A stretch of 64,000 nucleotides of DNA. Origin: AP-15 sp963716115 (lineage in GTDB: Bacteria; Pseudomonadota; Alphaproteobacteria; ATCC43930; CGMCC-115725). The position numbers were made by a program, and so were the translations under genes. Below the pieces are notes generated by a model, which saw only the letters and a list, made by a program, of their open reading frames with translations, was not told the origin of the DNA and ran no database searches. Every line of letters begins with the position of its first letter. The first letter of the stretch is position 1. The stretch is taken from contig CAVQSZ010000004.1 of the NCBI GenBank assembly GCA_963716115.1, positions 69,238 to 133,237 of the forward strand, written 5' to 3'. Below are positions 9,450-18,741 of this stretch, in pieces.

Positions 9450-10194
9450 CTAGCCGCAGCAGCGCGCGATCGCCCAGAAATCGTCGGCATCGAGGCTGGC
9501 GCCGCCGACCAGCGCCCCGTCGACCTCGTCGAGGCCGAGGATTTGGGCGGCGTTGCCCGGATTGACCGAGCCGCCATAGAGGATGCGCGTCCGCTGCCGG
9601 GATGCGGGCGCGGATCGCGGCGTGCATCGCGCCGATGTCGTCGGTGGTCGCGGTCAGCCCGGTGCCGATCGCCCAGACCGGCTCGTAGGCGACGACCAGC
9701 CGGTCGGCGCCGACGCCGTCCGGCATCGATCCGGCGAGCTGGGCGGCGACGATCTCGGTTGCTTTGCCGGCCTCGCGCTCGGCCCGGGTCTCGCCGACGC
9801 ACAGCACCGCGACGAGCCCCGCGCGCAGCGCGGCGGCCAGCTTGGCGCAAATCGCCGCATCGCTCTCGCCATGGCCGTGACGGCGCTCCGAATGGCCGAG
9901 GATGACGTGGCTGCACCCGGCGTCGGCCAGCATCTCGGCGCTGATGTCGCCGGTATGGGCGCCCTTGGCGGCGGCATGGCAATCCTGCCCGCCAAGGGCG
10001 ATGTCGCCGCCGGCGAGGATTTCCCGCACCGCCGCCAGCAAGGTCGTCGGCGGGCAGACCAGGATCTCGCAAGCGGGCCCGGCGCCGCCGGCCTCCCGGC
10101 GGCGCTCGGCGAGGCCGCGGGCCAGCGCCAGGCCGTCGGCGCGCAGCCCGTTCATCTTCCAGTTGCCGGCGACCAGCTTTGCCCGATCCGCCAT
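9450..10194 (-). CDS. tpiA: Triose-phosphate isomerase, one frame break
   Basis: Interconverts dihydroxyacetone phosphate and glyceraldehyde 3-phosphate. Visible motifs: VAGNWKMNG (active-site Lys), VILGHSERR (His) and AYEPVWAIGTG (catalytic Glu). Near 9590-9597 the frame changes; in the next frame the sequence continues RTRILYGGSVNPGNAAQIL, which is the phosphate-binding loop, and ends at a TAG at 9450. Removing one base gives about 247 residues, normal for TpiA. As with pyrG, the enzyme is central and the break is probably a sequence error. It heads the minus-strand series, back to back with ppiD. Confidence 0.91.
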
Positions 10195-10322
10195 CCGACT
10201 TCTCCCGTCTTGGAAACCTCGCCCGAGCCGCTGTTGCGGCGGCCTCGGCGCGTCTTTAATATCAGTCCGGCATTCGGGCGCCTCGGGCGGCCCGGCCCCT
10301 CATTAAGAGGCCATCAGCCTCC

Positions 10323-12200
10323 ATGCTTCAAGCCATCCGCTCCCGAGCGGCGTCCGTCGTCGTCAAGGCGCTGTTCGTGCTCCTGATCCTGAGCTTCGGG
10401 ATCTGGGGCATCGGCGACATCTTCCGCAACCACTCGCCCGAGACCGTGGTCGCGACCGTCGGCGACCGGGACATCCGCGCCGAGGAGCTGCAGAATGCGC
10501 TGCGCCCGGTCATGGAACGGCTGAGCGCCAGGCTCGGCAGCCCGATCGATTTGCAGCAGGCCAAGAAGCTCGGCGTCATCGACGAGGTGCTGCGCTCGCT
10601 GATCGACGGCAGCCTGCTCGATCAGGAGGCGGCCCGGCTGGAGCTCGGGGCCTCGGACGACGTGATCCGCAACGCGATCACCCGGAACCCGAACTTCAAG
10701 GGCGCCGGCGGAACCTTCGACCCGGCCGCCTTCCGGGCGCTGTTGGCGGCAAACGGGCTGAGCGAGGACCAGTACGTCGCCCGCCTGCGCGCCGACATCC
10801 CGCGACAGGACCTGCTCCTGGCGGTGACCGCGGGGGCGGCGGCGCCGCAGCCGATGGTCGATGCGCTCTACCGCTACCGCAACGAGAAGCGGGTGGCGGT
10901 CGTCGTCGCGCTGCCCGGCGCCGGGGCCGGCGATGTCGGGCAGCCGGGCGAGGACGCGCTGACGAAATTCTACGATGCGCACCAGGATTTGTTCCGCGCC
11001 CCCGAATACCGCAGCCTCACGGTGGTCAGCCTCGCGCCGTCGGACCTCGCCCAGGGCATCGAAATCCCCGAAGCCAAGCTCAAGGACGAATACGACCAGC
11101 GCCAGGACGAGTTCGTCCTTCCCGAGCGGCGCGACGTGCAGCAGATCCTCGCCCCCTCGGAGGCGAAGGCGAAGGAAGCCGCGGCCGCGCTCGCCGCCGG
11201 CAAGGACTGGAAGGAGGTCGCCACCCAGATCGCCGGGCAGAACCCGGAGACGGTCGAGCTCGGGCTGATGACGCGCGACGCGATGCCCAAGGCGTTGGCC
11301 GATGTCGCCTTCGAGCTGCCGGTCGACAAGGCCAGCGACCCGGTTCAGTCGCCGCTCGGCTGGCATATCCTGCGGGTCGTCAAGATCGCGCCGCCGGCGA
11401 CGCAGACCTTCGAGGAGGCCAAGGCCAAGCTCGAAGCCGAGGTCGCCCGCCGCGAGGCCGTCGACCGCGTCTACAAGGTGGCCAATCAGGTCGACGACGC
11501 GCTCGCCGGCGGGGCCACGCTCGACGATGTCGTCGCCAGGTTCGGGCTCAAGAAGACGGTGGTCGACGCGGTCGATGAAAGCGGCCTCGACCCGGACGGC
11601 AAGACCGCGCCGCTGCCGGCAGCTCCGGCCGAGGTCTTGAAGCTCGCCTTCGCGACCGAGGCCGGGCGCACCAGCCGGGTCACCGAGACCGCCGACGATG
11701 CGATTTTCGCGGTGCGGGTCGACAAGGTGACCCCGCCCGTGGTCCGGCCGCTCGCCGAGGTCCGGGACAAGGCGATCGCCGCCTGGCGCGAGGAGCAGCA
11801 GCGCGAGCGGGCAGCGAAGGAGGCCGATGCGCTCGCCGCCGCGGTCAAGCCCGAGACGACATTGGCGGCGCTCGCCGCCGAAAAAGGGCTGAAGGCGACG
11901 ACGACCGAGCCCTTCCTGCGATCCCCCGGCCGCGAGGCGGCGCTGGCCCCGGCGCTGATCGCCAAGCTCTTCGCGGCCAAGCCCGGCGAGGCGGTGACCG
12001 CCGCCGATGCGACCGGCTCCTACGTCGCCCAGCTGACCCAGGTGCAGAGCGCGGACCAGATCCCCGAAGCGGCCGCGGCCAGCCTCAAGCGCGAGCTCAC
12101 CGCCGGCCTGCAGCGGGACCTCGGCGACGAATTCAACCAGGCGCTGCGCGCGCATTTCCCGGTCGACGTCAAGCGCGCCGTCGTCGACCAGATGTTCTGA
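10323..12200 (+). CDS. ppiD: PpiD-like periplasmic folding chaperone / peptidyl-prolyl isomerase
   Basis: 625-residue inner-membrane-anchored periplasmic chaperone. A single N-terminal membrane segment (VVVKALFVLLILSFGIWGIGD) is followed by a SurA-N-like helical region to about residue 200 and a parvulin-type PPIase domain at about 245-360 (RRDVQQILAPSEAKAKEAA, PLGWHILRVVKI), then a long helical C-terminal part. By family knowledge it assists outer-membrane and periplasmic protein folding near the Sec translocon. It is divergent from tpiA. In many alphaproteobacteria ppiD is followed by trpE on the same strand, but here trpE(G) is convergent. Confidence 0.9.
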   Translation: MLQAIRSRAASVVVKALFVLLILSFGIWGIGDIFRNHSPETVVATVGDRDIRAEELQNALRPVMERLSARLGSPIDLQQAKKLGVIDEVLRSLIDGSLLDQEAARLELGASDDVIRNAITRNPNFKGAGGTFDPAAFRALLAANGLSEDQYVARLRADIPRQDLLLAVTAGAAAPQPMVDALYRYRNEKRVAVVVALPGAGAGDVGQPGEDALTKFYDAHQDLFRAPEYRSLTVVSLAPSDLAQGIEIPEAKLKDEYDQRQDEFVLPERRDVQQILAPSEAKAKEAAAALAAGKDWKEVATQIAGQNPETVELGLMTRDAMPKALADVAFELPVDKASDPVQSPLGWHILRVVKIAPPATQTFEEAKAKLEAEVARREAVDRVYKVANQVDDALAGGATLDDVVARFGLKKTVVDAVDESGLDPDGKTAPLPAAPAEVLKLAFATEAGRTSRVTETADDAIFAVRVDKVTPPVVRPLAEVRDKAIAAWREEQQRERAAKEADALAAAVKPETTLAALAAEKGLKATTTEPFLRSPGREAALAPALIAKLFAAKPGEAVTAADATGSYVAQLTQVQSADQIPEAAAASLKRELTAGLQRDLGDEFNQALRAHFPVDVKRAVVDQMF

Positions 12201-12222
12201 CCATCCGGTTGTCATTCCGGGG

Positions 12223-12280
12223 CGCGGGCGCAGCCCGCGAGCAACCCATGATCGCTGTCGTCGTCCCGGCGCAGGCCGGG
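12223..12280. terminator. Tandem hairpins between convergent ppiD and trpE(G)
   Basis: Two short GC-rich inverted repeats lie between the two convergent stops: CGCGGGC/GCCCGCG (12223-12239) and CCCGGC/GCCGGG (12265-12280). No U-run follows either. They could act as a bidirectional transcription barrier or simply be REP copies; the second resembles the CCGGGAC-type repeats elsewhere in the window. Confidence 0.4.
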
Positions 12281-12290
12281 CCTCGACGCT

Positions 12291-14444
12291 TTACGCCGAC
12301 GCCAGCCCGGACAGCACCGCGGCGATGATCGGCATGCCGACCGCGCCGGCGGCGGTCATCACCGATTCCGGGTGGAACTGGACGGCGGCGATCGGCAGAT
12401 GGTCGTGCTCGACCGCCATGACGACGCCGTCCGCGGTCTCGGCGGTGACCGACAGCGCCGCCGGCAGGGTGCTGCGCCGCGCGTGGAGCGAGTGGTAGCG
12501 GCCGACCGTGAACTGCCGCGGCAGATCGCGCAGCAGCCGGCCGCCGAGCACCCGCACCGGCGACGGCTTGCCGTGCATCGGGACCGCGAGCAGGTCGAGC
12601 GCGCCGCCGAAATATTCGACGATCCCTTGCAGCCCGAGACAGACGCCGAACACCGGCAGCTTGCGCTCGACCAGGAGGCCCAGCGTCTCGTCCATTGCGA
12701 AATCGCACGGACGGCCCGGCCCCGGCGACAGCACCGCGAGATCGAACCGCGCGCCCCGCCGCAATTCCGCGCGCGCCAGGTCCGGCCGCATCGTCACGAC
12801 CTCGGCCCCGGTGGTGCGGATGTAGTTGGCGAGCGTGTGGACGAACAAATCCTCGTGGTCGACCAGCAGCACCCGGCGCCCCCTGCCGATGGCCGGCCCC
12901 GCCGTCGACGGCTCCCCGGCGGCGGACTTCCCGCGGATCGCGCCGAACATCGCCGCCGCCTTGAGCCGGGTCTCGGCCTCCTCGGCTTCGGGGTCGCTGT
13001 CGTAGAGGAGCGTCGCGCCGGCGCGCACCTCGGCGACGCCGTCCTGCATGCGGATCGTGCGCAGGGTGAGGCCGGTGTTCATGTTGCCGTCGAAGGTGAC
13101 CCGGCCGATGGCCCCGCCGTACCAGCGCCGCGACGAGCGCTCCTCGTCCTCGATAAAGCGGATCGCCCACAGCTTTGGCGCGCCGGTCACGGTCACCGCC
13201 CAGGCGTGGCTCAAAAAGCCGTCGAGCGCGTCGAATTCTTCGGCGAGCACGCCCTCGACGTGGTCGACGGTGTGAATGAGGCGCGAGTACATCTCGATCT
13301 GGCGGCGGCCGATGACCCGCACGCTGCCCGGCACCGACACCCGCGACTTGTCGTTGCGGTCGACATCGGTGCACATCGTCAGCTCGCTCTCGTCCTTGGC
13401 CGAGTTCAAGAGCTCGCGAATGCGCTCGGCATCCTCGATCGGGTCGCGGCCGCGGGCGATCGTGCCGCTGATCGGGCAGGTCTCGATCCGCCGTCCCTCG
13501 ACCCGGACATACATCTCGGGCGAGGCGGCGACCAGGAACTCGCCCGCTCCGAGGTTGATCAGCGCGCCGTAGGGGGCCGGGTTCGCCCGGCGCAGCCGCT
13601 CGAAGATGGTGCTCGGCGGGTCGGCGCAGGCGTCGGCGAAGAGCTGGCCGACGACGACCTCGAAGAGATCGCCGCGGGCGAAGGCGGCCCGCGCCCGCTC
13701 GACCAGCGCGGCATATTCGCCGGGGCCGTGGTCGCTTTCGGCGGGCGCCGCGACCGGGGCGCGGTCGAGGCGGTAGGGGGCGGGCTCGGTCGCGCGCGGC
13801 AGCCCGGCCGTCGACCGGCCGCCAACCACGAACTCGTAGCGGCGAACCTCCGAAACCTGGCGCATATGGTCGACGACCAGGATTTCGTCCGGCAGATAGA
13901 GGACGAGGTCGCGCTGGTCGTCGGGGCGGGGCAATCTGAGCCGCATCGGCTCGAACTGGAACACCAGATCATAGCCGAAGGCGCCGTAGAGGCCGAGATG
14001 CTGGTCCTCGGCGCTGCCGAACAGCTCGACCAGCGCCCGCAGCACCGAGAACACCGAAGGCTGGCGGCTGCGCTTTTCCTCGGGAAACCGCTCCTCGCTC
14101 TCGGCGATCCCGCCGGCGATGCAATCGTCGCCTTGCCTCCGAATCGTGACTGCCGCGAGGCCGGCGAGCGCCTCGGCGACCGCCGGCAGCAGCACCCGGC
14201 CGCGCCGGTTCAGCGCCGCGATCGTAAAGCCGCGGCCGCGCGCGGTGAATGCGAGCGGCGGGTCGACAAATCCCATGTCCCAGCGCGAATAGCGGCCGGG
14301 AAACTCGAAGCTCGACGAGAACAGCACGCCGCGCCTGACATCGAGCGCATCGGCGAGCGCATGGTCGGCCGGCCCGTAGACCCGGCTCTCGACCTCCCGC
14401 CGGACGCCGATGCCGCCCTTGGTGACGTAGCTCGCGTATTGCAT
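12291..14444 (-). CDS. trpE(G): Anthranilate synthase, fused TrpE(G)
   Basis: Bifunctional enzyme of 717 residues making anthranilate from chorismate and glutamine, the first step of tryptophan synthesis. Residues 1 to about 500 are the TrpE chorismate-binding component (CPISGTIARGRDPIEDAERI, CTDVDRNDKSRV, AVTVTGAPKLWAIRFIEDEE, YGGAIGRVTFDGNMNTGLTL). About 520-717 is the TrpG glutamine amidotransferase, with nucleophile Cys in FGVCLGLQG and FHPESV. The fusion is known from Rhizobium and Azospirillum. Start ATG at 14444 with GAGAGGG nearby. It lies downstream of a trpL leader with three Trp codons, so attenuation control is likely. The tryptophan-degrading tdo gene lies just upstream on the same strand. 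Confidence 0.94.
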   Translation of the reverse strand: MQYASYVTKGGIGVRREVESRVYGPADHALADALDVRRGVLFSSSFEFPGRYSRWDMGFVDPPLAFTARGRGFTIAALNRRGRVLLPAVAEALAGLAAVTIRRQGDDCIAGGIAESEERFPEEKRSRQPSVFSVLRALVELFGSAEDQHLGLYGAFGYDLVFQFEPMRLRLPRPDDQRDLVLYLPDEILVVDHMRQVSEVRRYEFVVGGRSTAGLPRATEPAPYRLDRAPVAAPAESDHGPGEYAALVERARAAFARGDLFEVVVGQLFADACADPPSTIFERLRRANPAPYGALINLGAGEFLVAASPEMYVRVEGRRIETCPISGTIARGRDPIEDAERIRELLNSAKDESELTMCTDVDRNDKSRVSVPGSVRVIGRRQIEMYSRLIHTVDHVEGVLAEEFDALDGFLSHAWAVTVTGAPKLWAIRFIEDEERSSRRWYGGAIGRVTFDGNMNTGLTLRTIRMQDGVAEVRAGATLLYDSDPEAEEAETRLKAAAMFGAIRGKSAAGEPSTAGPAIGRGRRVLLVDHEDLFVHTLANYIRTTGAEVVTMRPDLARAELRRGARFDLAVLSPGPGRPCDFAMDETLGLLVERKLPVFGVCLGLQGIVEYFGGALDLLAVPMHGKPSPVRVLGGRLLRDLPRQFTVGRYHSLHARRSTLPAALSVTAETADGVVMAVEHDHLPIAAVQFHPESVMTAAGAVGMPIIAAVLSGLASA

Positions 14445-14500
14445 GTCGATCCCTCTCGGCCTCGGTCGCCTCGGGATCCGGGAGGTCCGCCTCGAAGTGA

Positions 14501-14603
14501 ACAGGCCGCCCGGAATTCCGAGGCGGCCTGTGCAAAAAAAGTCAGATGGCCGCCTTGTTCAGACGGGCCACCACCAAGCTGCTGCGCGCGCGATGCGAAC
14601 CAT
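14501..14603 (-). promoter_or_regulatory. trp attenuator region
   Basis: Reading the minus strand after the leader stop: segment AAGGCGGCC (about 14546-14554), a run of seven U, then the perfect 10-base inverted repeat ACAGGCCGCC/GGCGGCCTGT (14531-14522 and 14510-14501). The segment after the leader can pair either with GGUGGCC inside the Trp codons or with GGCCGCC of the hairpin, giving the mutually exclusive 1:2, 2:3 and 3:4 pairings of an attenuator. Unusually, the U-run precedes the strongest hairpin rather than following it, so where termination occurs is unclear. Confidence 0.65.
14559..14603 (-). CDS. trpL: trp operon leader peptide with three consecutive Trp codons
   Basis: A 14-residue reading frame, MVRIARAAAWWWPV, between tdo and trpE(G) on the trpE(G) strand. 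Three tandem UGG codons precede the stop by two codons. Rhizobial trpL peptides are also 14 residues with a WWW run and control trpE(G) by ribosome-stalling attenuation. Ribosome stalling at the Trp codons when charged tRNA-Trp is scarce would favour the antiterminating pairing described for 14501-14603. The start codon lies 44 bases after the restored tdo stop. Confidence 0.8.
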   Translation of the reverse strand: MVRIARAAAWWWPV

Positions 14604-14647
14604 GGGCTGCATGCTAGCGGCTCGCGCGCGGCGCCGCAACCGCTTCC

Positions 14648-15551
14648 TCACGCCGAATAGCCGGCGGCGGCGAGGTCGAATTCCGCCGGCCGGCTGAACA
14701 TCGCGTTGCGCACGTCCCACAATTCGGGATAGATCGGATCCTCGAACAGCTGGTTGGCGGCGCGGGTCAGGTATTTAAGGCCGCTCGACCCGCCGGTCCC
14801 GGCGTTGCTGCCGATGACCCGCGACACGGTGGCGAGATGGGCGAACCGCCATCGCCGGAACGCGTCCTCCAGATCGACGAGCCGCTCGCCGAGCTGATAG
14901 AGGTCGGGGGCCTGCAGCCGGTTTTTGTAGACAAAGCTCCAGGCGTTGAAGATTGCGGCGCTCTTCCTGATGTTTTTCTTCGTAGTTCCGGGGCTCGCCG
15001 ATGCCGAAGCGGGCGAGCGTCCTGGCCATGAAGGCGATCACCGCGTCGTAGATGCCGGGCGCGGCGAGCGCTTGCTGCAACGCCGCCCGGTCCGCATCGC
15101 TGGGCGCGCCGGCGAACACGTCGATCGTCGTTGTCCCGCCGCCGGGGGTTTCGAATTCGACGGTCCGGTATTTGAGCCCGAGCCTGAATTCGAGGATGCG
15201 GTACTGCACCGACTGAAAGCCGGACGCGCCGTCCCGCCCGACGGTTTCGCGGAACAAAAAGAATTCGTCGGGGGTCAAGGTCGCCAGCACGTCCCAGGAC
15301 GAGATCAGGATGCGCTGGATGGCGCTGACCCGCGCCAGCCGCTTCAGCGCCACGACGCAATGGCTGTCGCCGGCATTCTCGGCGGTCAGCGACCGGATCG
15401 CGCAGTCGAGCTCGTGGATCGCCAGCTTGAACCACAGCTCGTGCTGCTGATGAATGACGATGAACAACAGCTCGTCGTCCGAGCCGGTGGCGAGGCGCTG
15501 CGCCGACAGCAGCCGGTCGAGCCGGAGATACTGGGCGTAGGTGTTCTTCAT
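14648..15551 (-). CDS. kynA: Tryptophan 2,3-dioxygenase, one frame break
   Basis: Haem enzyme opening the indole ring of tryptophan to N-formylkynurenine, the first step of tryptophan catabolism. Motifs: YAQYLRLDRLLSAQ, the haem-ligand region IHQQHELWFKL, LKRLARVSAIQRILISSW, ESLV-type FRETVGRDGASGFQSVQYR, and near the C-terminus GSNAGTGGSSGLKYL. The frame breaks in an A5 run near 14973-14977. After removing one base it continues NIRKSAAIFNAWSFVYKNR and ends at 14648, about 300 residues. It overlaps the upstream deacetylase gene by 4 bases (ATGA), so the two are translationally coupled, and it runs toward trpL-trpE(G). Confidence 0.9.
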
Positions 15552-16663
15552 TTGCCGGCCGAGGCGTTCAGGGCCGGGCTCCCCTCCTCCGCCATCCGCC
15601 GGCGCACGATGGCGCTGAACGGCGCGAGCGAGAGCCCCTTGCCCGCCAAGGTCGGCAGCCAGGCGCGCAACGCCGCCAGGGTCGGGTCGTGGGCGTGGCC
15701 GATGGCGATGGCGCTGCCCCGCCGGCGCGCCGCCTCCTCGACGCGGACGAGCTGGGCGGCGATCGCGGCCGGCGCCAGATCGTCGTCGAGGAACACGTCG
15801 CGGGCCGCGTGCGGCACCCCGTCCGCGACCGCGAGGCGGATCCCGGCGCTCTTCGCAGTGGTCCGCGAATCGAGAAAGGCGAGGCCGCGGGCGTGCAATT
15901 CCTCGATCACCGGCGCCATGCCGCGCGGGTCGGCGGTGAATTTGCTGCCCATATGGTTGTTGATGCCGACATAGCCGTCAAAGCGGCCGAGCCCCCAGCG
16001 CAGCCGCTCCAGGACCTCCTCGCGCGACAATCTGGTGTAGAGCGCGTGCGGGCCCGGGTCCTCGCGGGCGTCGACCGCCTCCATCGGCACGTGCAGCAGC
16101 AGCTCGTGCCCGGCGCGGCGCGCCGCCGCGGTCTGCTGCGCCAGATCGTCGGCATAGGTCATAAAGGACAGGGTGACCGGGCCGGCCAGCCGAATCGCCT
16201 GCGCCGTGCGCGCCCGGTCGAGGCCGAGATCGTCGAGCACTACCGCCACCAGCGGCCGGTTGCCGGCCGCCGGCCCCGGCACGGCAAAGCGCAGCCAGGC
16301 GGGCTTGGCCTGAGCCGGCGGCGGCAATGCCGGCGGCGGGCGCAGCGCCGCCTCCTCGACCGGCTTCGCCGGCGCCGCCGCCGGCTTCCCGGGCATCGCC
16401 GCAACCGGCGCCGCGGCCGGCCGCGGCGCGACCGCCGGCACAATGGGCTTTGGCTGGTCGCGAGCGGGCAGCAGCGCCAGCACGAGCCCGCCGCCGAGCA
16501 GGAGCCCCAGCGCAGCCAGACCGAGGCGCACACGGCCGCCGCGGCGCCGCGCCCAGGCCGACCCGGCCGCGCCCCACTTCGCCTTCAAGAACCGGGTCAG
16601 GCCAAAGCCCGCCCGCCCGGCCGCAACCCTCGCTCGCGGCTTGCGCCGCGCACCGCGCTTCAT
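15548..16663 (-). CDS. Divergent polysaccharide deacetylase family protein
   Basis: 371 residues. A basic N-terminus is followed by one membrane segment (LGLAALGLLLGGGLVLALL, about 47-65), an Ala/Pro-rich stretch, and from about residue 135 a divergent polysaccharide deacetylase domain: VAVVLDDLGLDRARTAQAI, LSFMTYADDLAQQTAAARR, ELLLHVPMEA, GYVGINNHMGSKF, FLDSRTTAKSAG and IAIGHAHDPT. The family (PF04748, YibQ-like) is linked to envelope maintenance. The domain probably lies in the periplasm. It is upstream of and overlaps tdo by four bases. Confidence 0.86.
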   Translation of the reverse strand: MKRGARRKPRARVAAGRAGFGLTRFLKAKWGAAGSAWARRRGGRVRLGLAALGLLLGGGLVLALLPARDQPKPIVPAVAPRPAAAPVAAMPGKPAAAPAKPVEEAALRPPPALPPPAQAKPAWLRFAVPGPAAGNRPLVAVVLDDLGLDRARTAQAIRLAGPVTLSFMTYADDLAQQTAAARRAGHELLLHVPMEAVDAREDPGPHALYTRLSREEVLERLRWGLGRFDGYVGINNHMGSKFTADPRGMAPVIEELHARGLAFLDSRTTAKSAGIRLAVADGVPHAARDVFLDDDLAPAAIAAQLVRVEEAARRRGSAIAIGHAHDPTLAALRAWLPTLAGKGLSLAPFSAIVRRRMAEEGSPALNASAGK

Positions 16664-16837
16664 CGATCCCCCTCCTTGGCGGCGGCCGGCAAATTAGATT
16701 GAAAAGCCGCAAGCCCGGCAATCGTTAGCGCGGTTTTCGCTTGAATGACATCGGTACGAGCAGCCCCGATCCGAGGGGGGCCAGGGGGCTGAGGACGGGC
16801 CGGCCGCGCCCGTCAGGCCCGCTTCTTCCCGAAACCC

Positions 16838-17704
16838 TCACTCCTTGGCGACGATGGTGATCTCGTGGGTCGAGCCGCGATCGGCCGACAAGCCGGGACC
16901 GGCGGGGTTGACGATCAGCCGGCTTCTGGAGATCGCGAAGATGCCGTGATCGTTGGAGTATGGCGGTCCGAACGAAAGCGTCCCGGTGAACGGGCCGCCG
17001 TCGCTCCAGCGCACGCCTATGGTCGCGACCACCGTGCCGAGCGGCGCGGTCTTGGCGATTTTCGGATTAGCCGGGCTGAAGCTCAAGACCAGGTGGCGCA
17101 GCGGCGCCGCCGGGACAAACACAATATCGACGAAATAGTTGCTGTCTTTCCACACGTTGGTCGGAAAGCCCTGCCGATACGCGTAGACCCCGTTGCCGCC
17201 GACGGTCGGGCTGGCGGGGACATGCAGCGGGCCGGTGGTCGCGCCGTGGGTCAGCGCGCCGGCATCGTCCGGGTATTTGCCGGACGGCGCGTAATAGGCC
17301 GCCACATAGGTGGTGTTTGGCGAGATCGAGATCGGCGCCGCAAACTTGGCGACCTGCCATCCCGGCACGCGACCCGATTCGCGCGCCATTTTTGCCGATC
17401 CCAAAAGCTTGCCGCTCGCCGAGTAGAGGCTTGCCGTGTACCCTCGCGGGCTGGCCGCCGCGCGGTAGAACCGGATGGCCGAGACCGATCCCGGCTTGGC
17501 GCTCCAGAACTTCACGCCCAAGGTTACGGCCGCGCCATCGGCCTCGACCGGGTTGCGCGGCGCGGCATTGCCGAAGATGCTGACCGTCGATAGCGCGGGC
17601 GCCGCCGATTGCGCGGGGGCTGCCGATTGCGCGGGCGCTGCCCTGCCGCCCGCCGAGCTTGCGATCATCAGGGTCGCGAGGAGAAGGCCCAACGTGCGAA
17701 GCAT
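16838..17704 (-). CDS. Exported DUF4082 domain protein
   Basis: About 288 residues from the ATG at 17704, which starts a clear signal peptide (RTLGLLLATLMIASSAGGRA). After an Ala/Gln/Pro linker, residues of about 55-205 match the DUF4082 beta-sandwich pattern: VTLGVKFWSAKPGSVSAIRF, GYTASLYSASGKLLGSAKM, PISISPNTTYVAAYYAPSGK, NGVYAYRQGFPTNVWKDSNY, FVDIVF. The rest is a second beta-rich region. DUF4082 is often found in large extracellular or surface proteins as a carbohydrate-binding-like module. Function is unknown here. The frame opens further upstream but without similarity. Confidence 0.72.
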   Translation of the reverse strand: MLRTLGLLLATLMIASSAGGRAAPAQSAAPAQSAAPALSTVSIFGNAAPRNPVEADGAAVTLGVKFWSAKPGSVSAIRFYRAAASPRGYTASLYSASGKLLGSAKMARESGRVPGWQVAKFAAPISISPNTTYVAAYYAPSGKYPDDAGALTHGATTGPLHVPASPTVGGNGVYAYRQGFPTNVWKDSNYFVDIVFVPAAPLRHLVLSFSPANPKIAKTAPLGTVVATIGVRWSDGGPFTGTLSFGPPYSNDHGIFAISRSRLIVNPAGPGLSADRGSTHEITIVAKE

Positions 17705-17882
17705 CCGGCGAACCTGCGCTCGAGCGTTGCCTGCCGGGCCGGCGGCCGAGCCCGACCGATCCTGCGAATGATAGTCCAAGCTGCGGCGGCGTGGCAAAGC
17801 CGCAATTCGACCGGCCGCCTGCCGCCGGCTTGCGCCGGCGACGGCCCTTGCGCCGCCGCGGCCGGGGGATCAGCTAGAGGGC

Positions 17883-18678
17883 ATGCCGCTGTCGACCGCT
17901 GACCGGGAAGCCCTCGCCGCCGCCGTCGATCGGCTGGAGCGGCCGGGGCTTGGCCGGGCGGATGACCCGGCTCGCGGGCAAGCCGGCCGAAGCGCTGGCC
18001 ATGGCGCTGCCGGCGGGGGCCTCGGCGATCGTCGCCAAGGCCGCCGCGCGGGCGCTGGAACGCGCGCTCGAGGTCGCGCTGTTCAGCCTGCGCGATGCGC
18101 GGCTGGGCGGCGGGCGGGCGCTGCATTCGGGGCTCGCCTGCGCGTCGGGCGCGCTCGGCGGCGCCTTCGGGCTGGCCGCGCTGAGCGTCGAATTGCCGGT
18201 CTCGACGACGATCATGCTGCGCGCGGTCGCCGCAGTGGCGCGCGACGAAGGCGAGGACCTCGCCGACCCGCGGACCGCGCTCGCCTGCCTTGAGGTCTTC
18301 GCGCTCGGCGGCGCGGGCGCGGACGGCGTGGAGGCCGGCTATTTCGCGACCCGGGCGCTCCTCGCCCGCGGGCTCGTCGAGGCCGCCGATTTCGCGCTCG
18401 GCAAAGGGGCCGTCAAGACCGCCTCGCCGGTCGTCGCCCGGTTTCTGGCGCCGATCGCGGCGCGCTTTGGCGCCGTCGTCTCCGAAAAGCTCGCCGCGCA
18501 GGCCGTCATGGTCGTGGGCGCGGTCGGCGGGGCGGCGGTCAACCTCGCCTTCGCCGAGCATTTCCAGGGCCTGGCGCGCGGCCATTTCACCGTGCGCCGG
18601 CTGGAGCGCGCGTTTGGCGCCGAGATTGTGCGCGCCGAATACGAACGGCTCAAATCCGCCGCCGACGCGACCCGATGA
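17883..18678 (+). CDS. EcsC family protein, one frame break
   Basis: About 264 residues once one base is removed near 17950. The N-terminal part (PLSTADREALAAAVDRLER) and the main part (GRMTRLAGKPAEALAMALP, ARALERALEVALFSLRDA) lie in different frames. At the junction the sequence reads GGGCTTGGCC where CTGGCC would keep the frame. EcsC proteins are named after a Bacillus protein encoded beside an ABC transporter; their molecular role is unclear. The middle is hydrophobic and glycine-rich (SGALGGAFGLAALSVELP, MVVGAVGGAAVNLAFAEHF). A possible second EcsC-like fragment occurs at 42848-43141. Confidence 0.75.
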
Positions 18679-18741
18679 TTGCCGCCGGTCGGGCGCCGCG
18701 GTTATGCTGGCGCGCGCTTCGGGCCGGATAAGGGCGGCAGC

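Noticed and set aside
8692..10194. A 500-residue TpiA-SDR fusion protein
   Set aside because: The TpiA phosphate loop RILYGGSVNPGNA is found in the next frame, ending at 9450; the SDR starts at 9444. The fusion arises from one extra base.
12372..14660. A 762-codon plus-strand open frame opposite trpE(G)
   Set aside because: High-GC antisense shadow: low-complexity Arg/Asp/His-rich translation, no family similarity, opposite a well-conserved gene.
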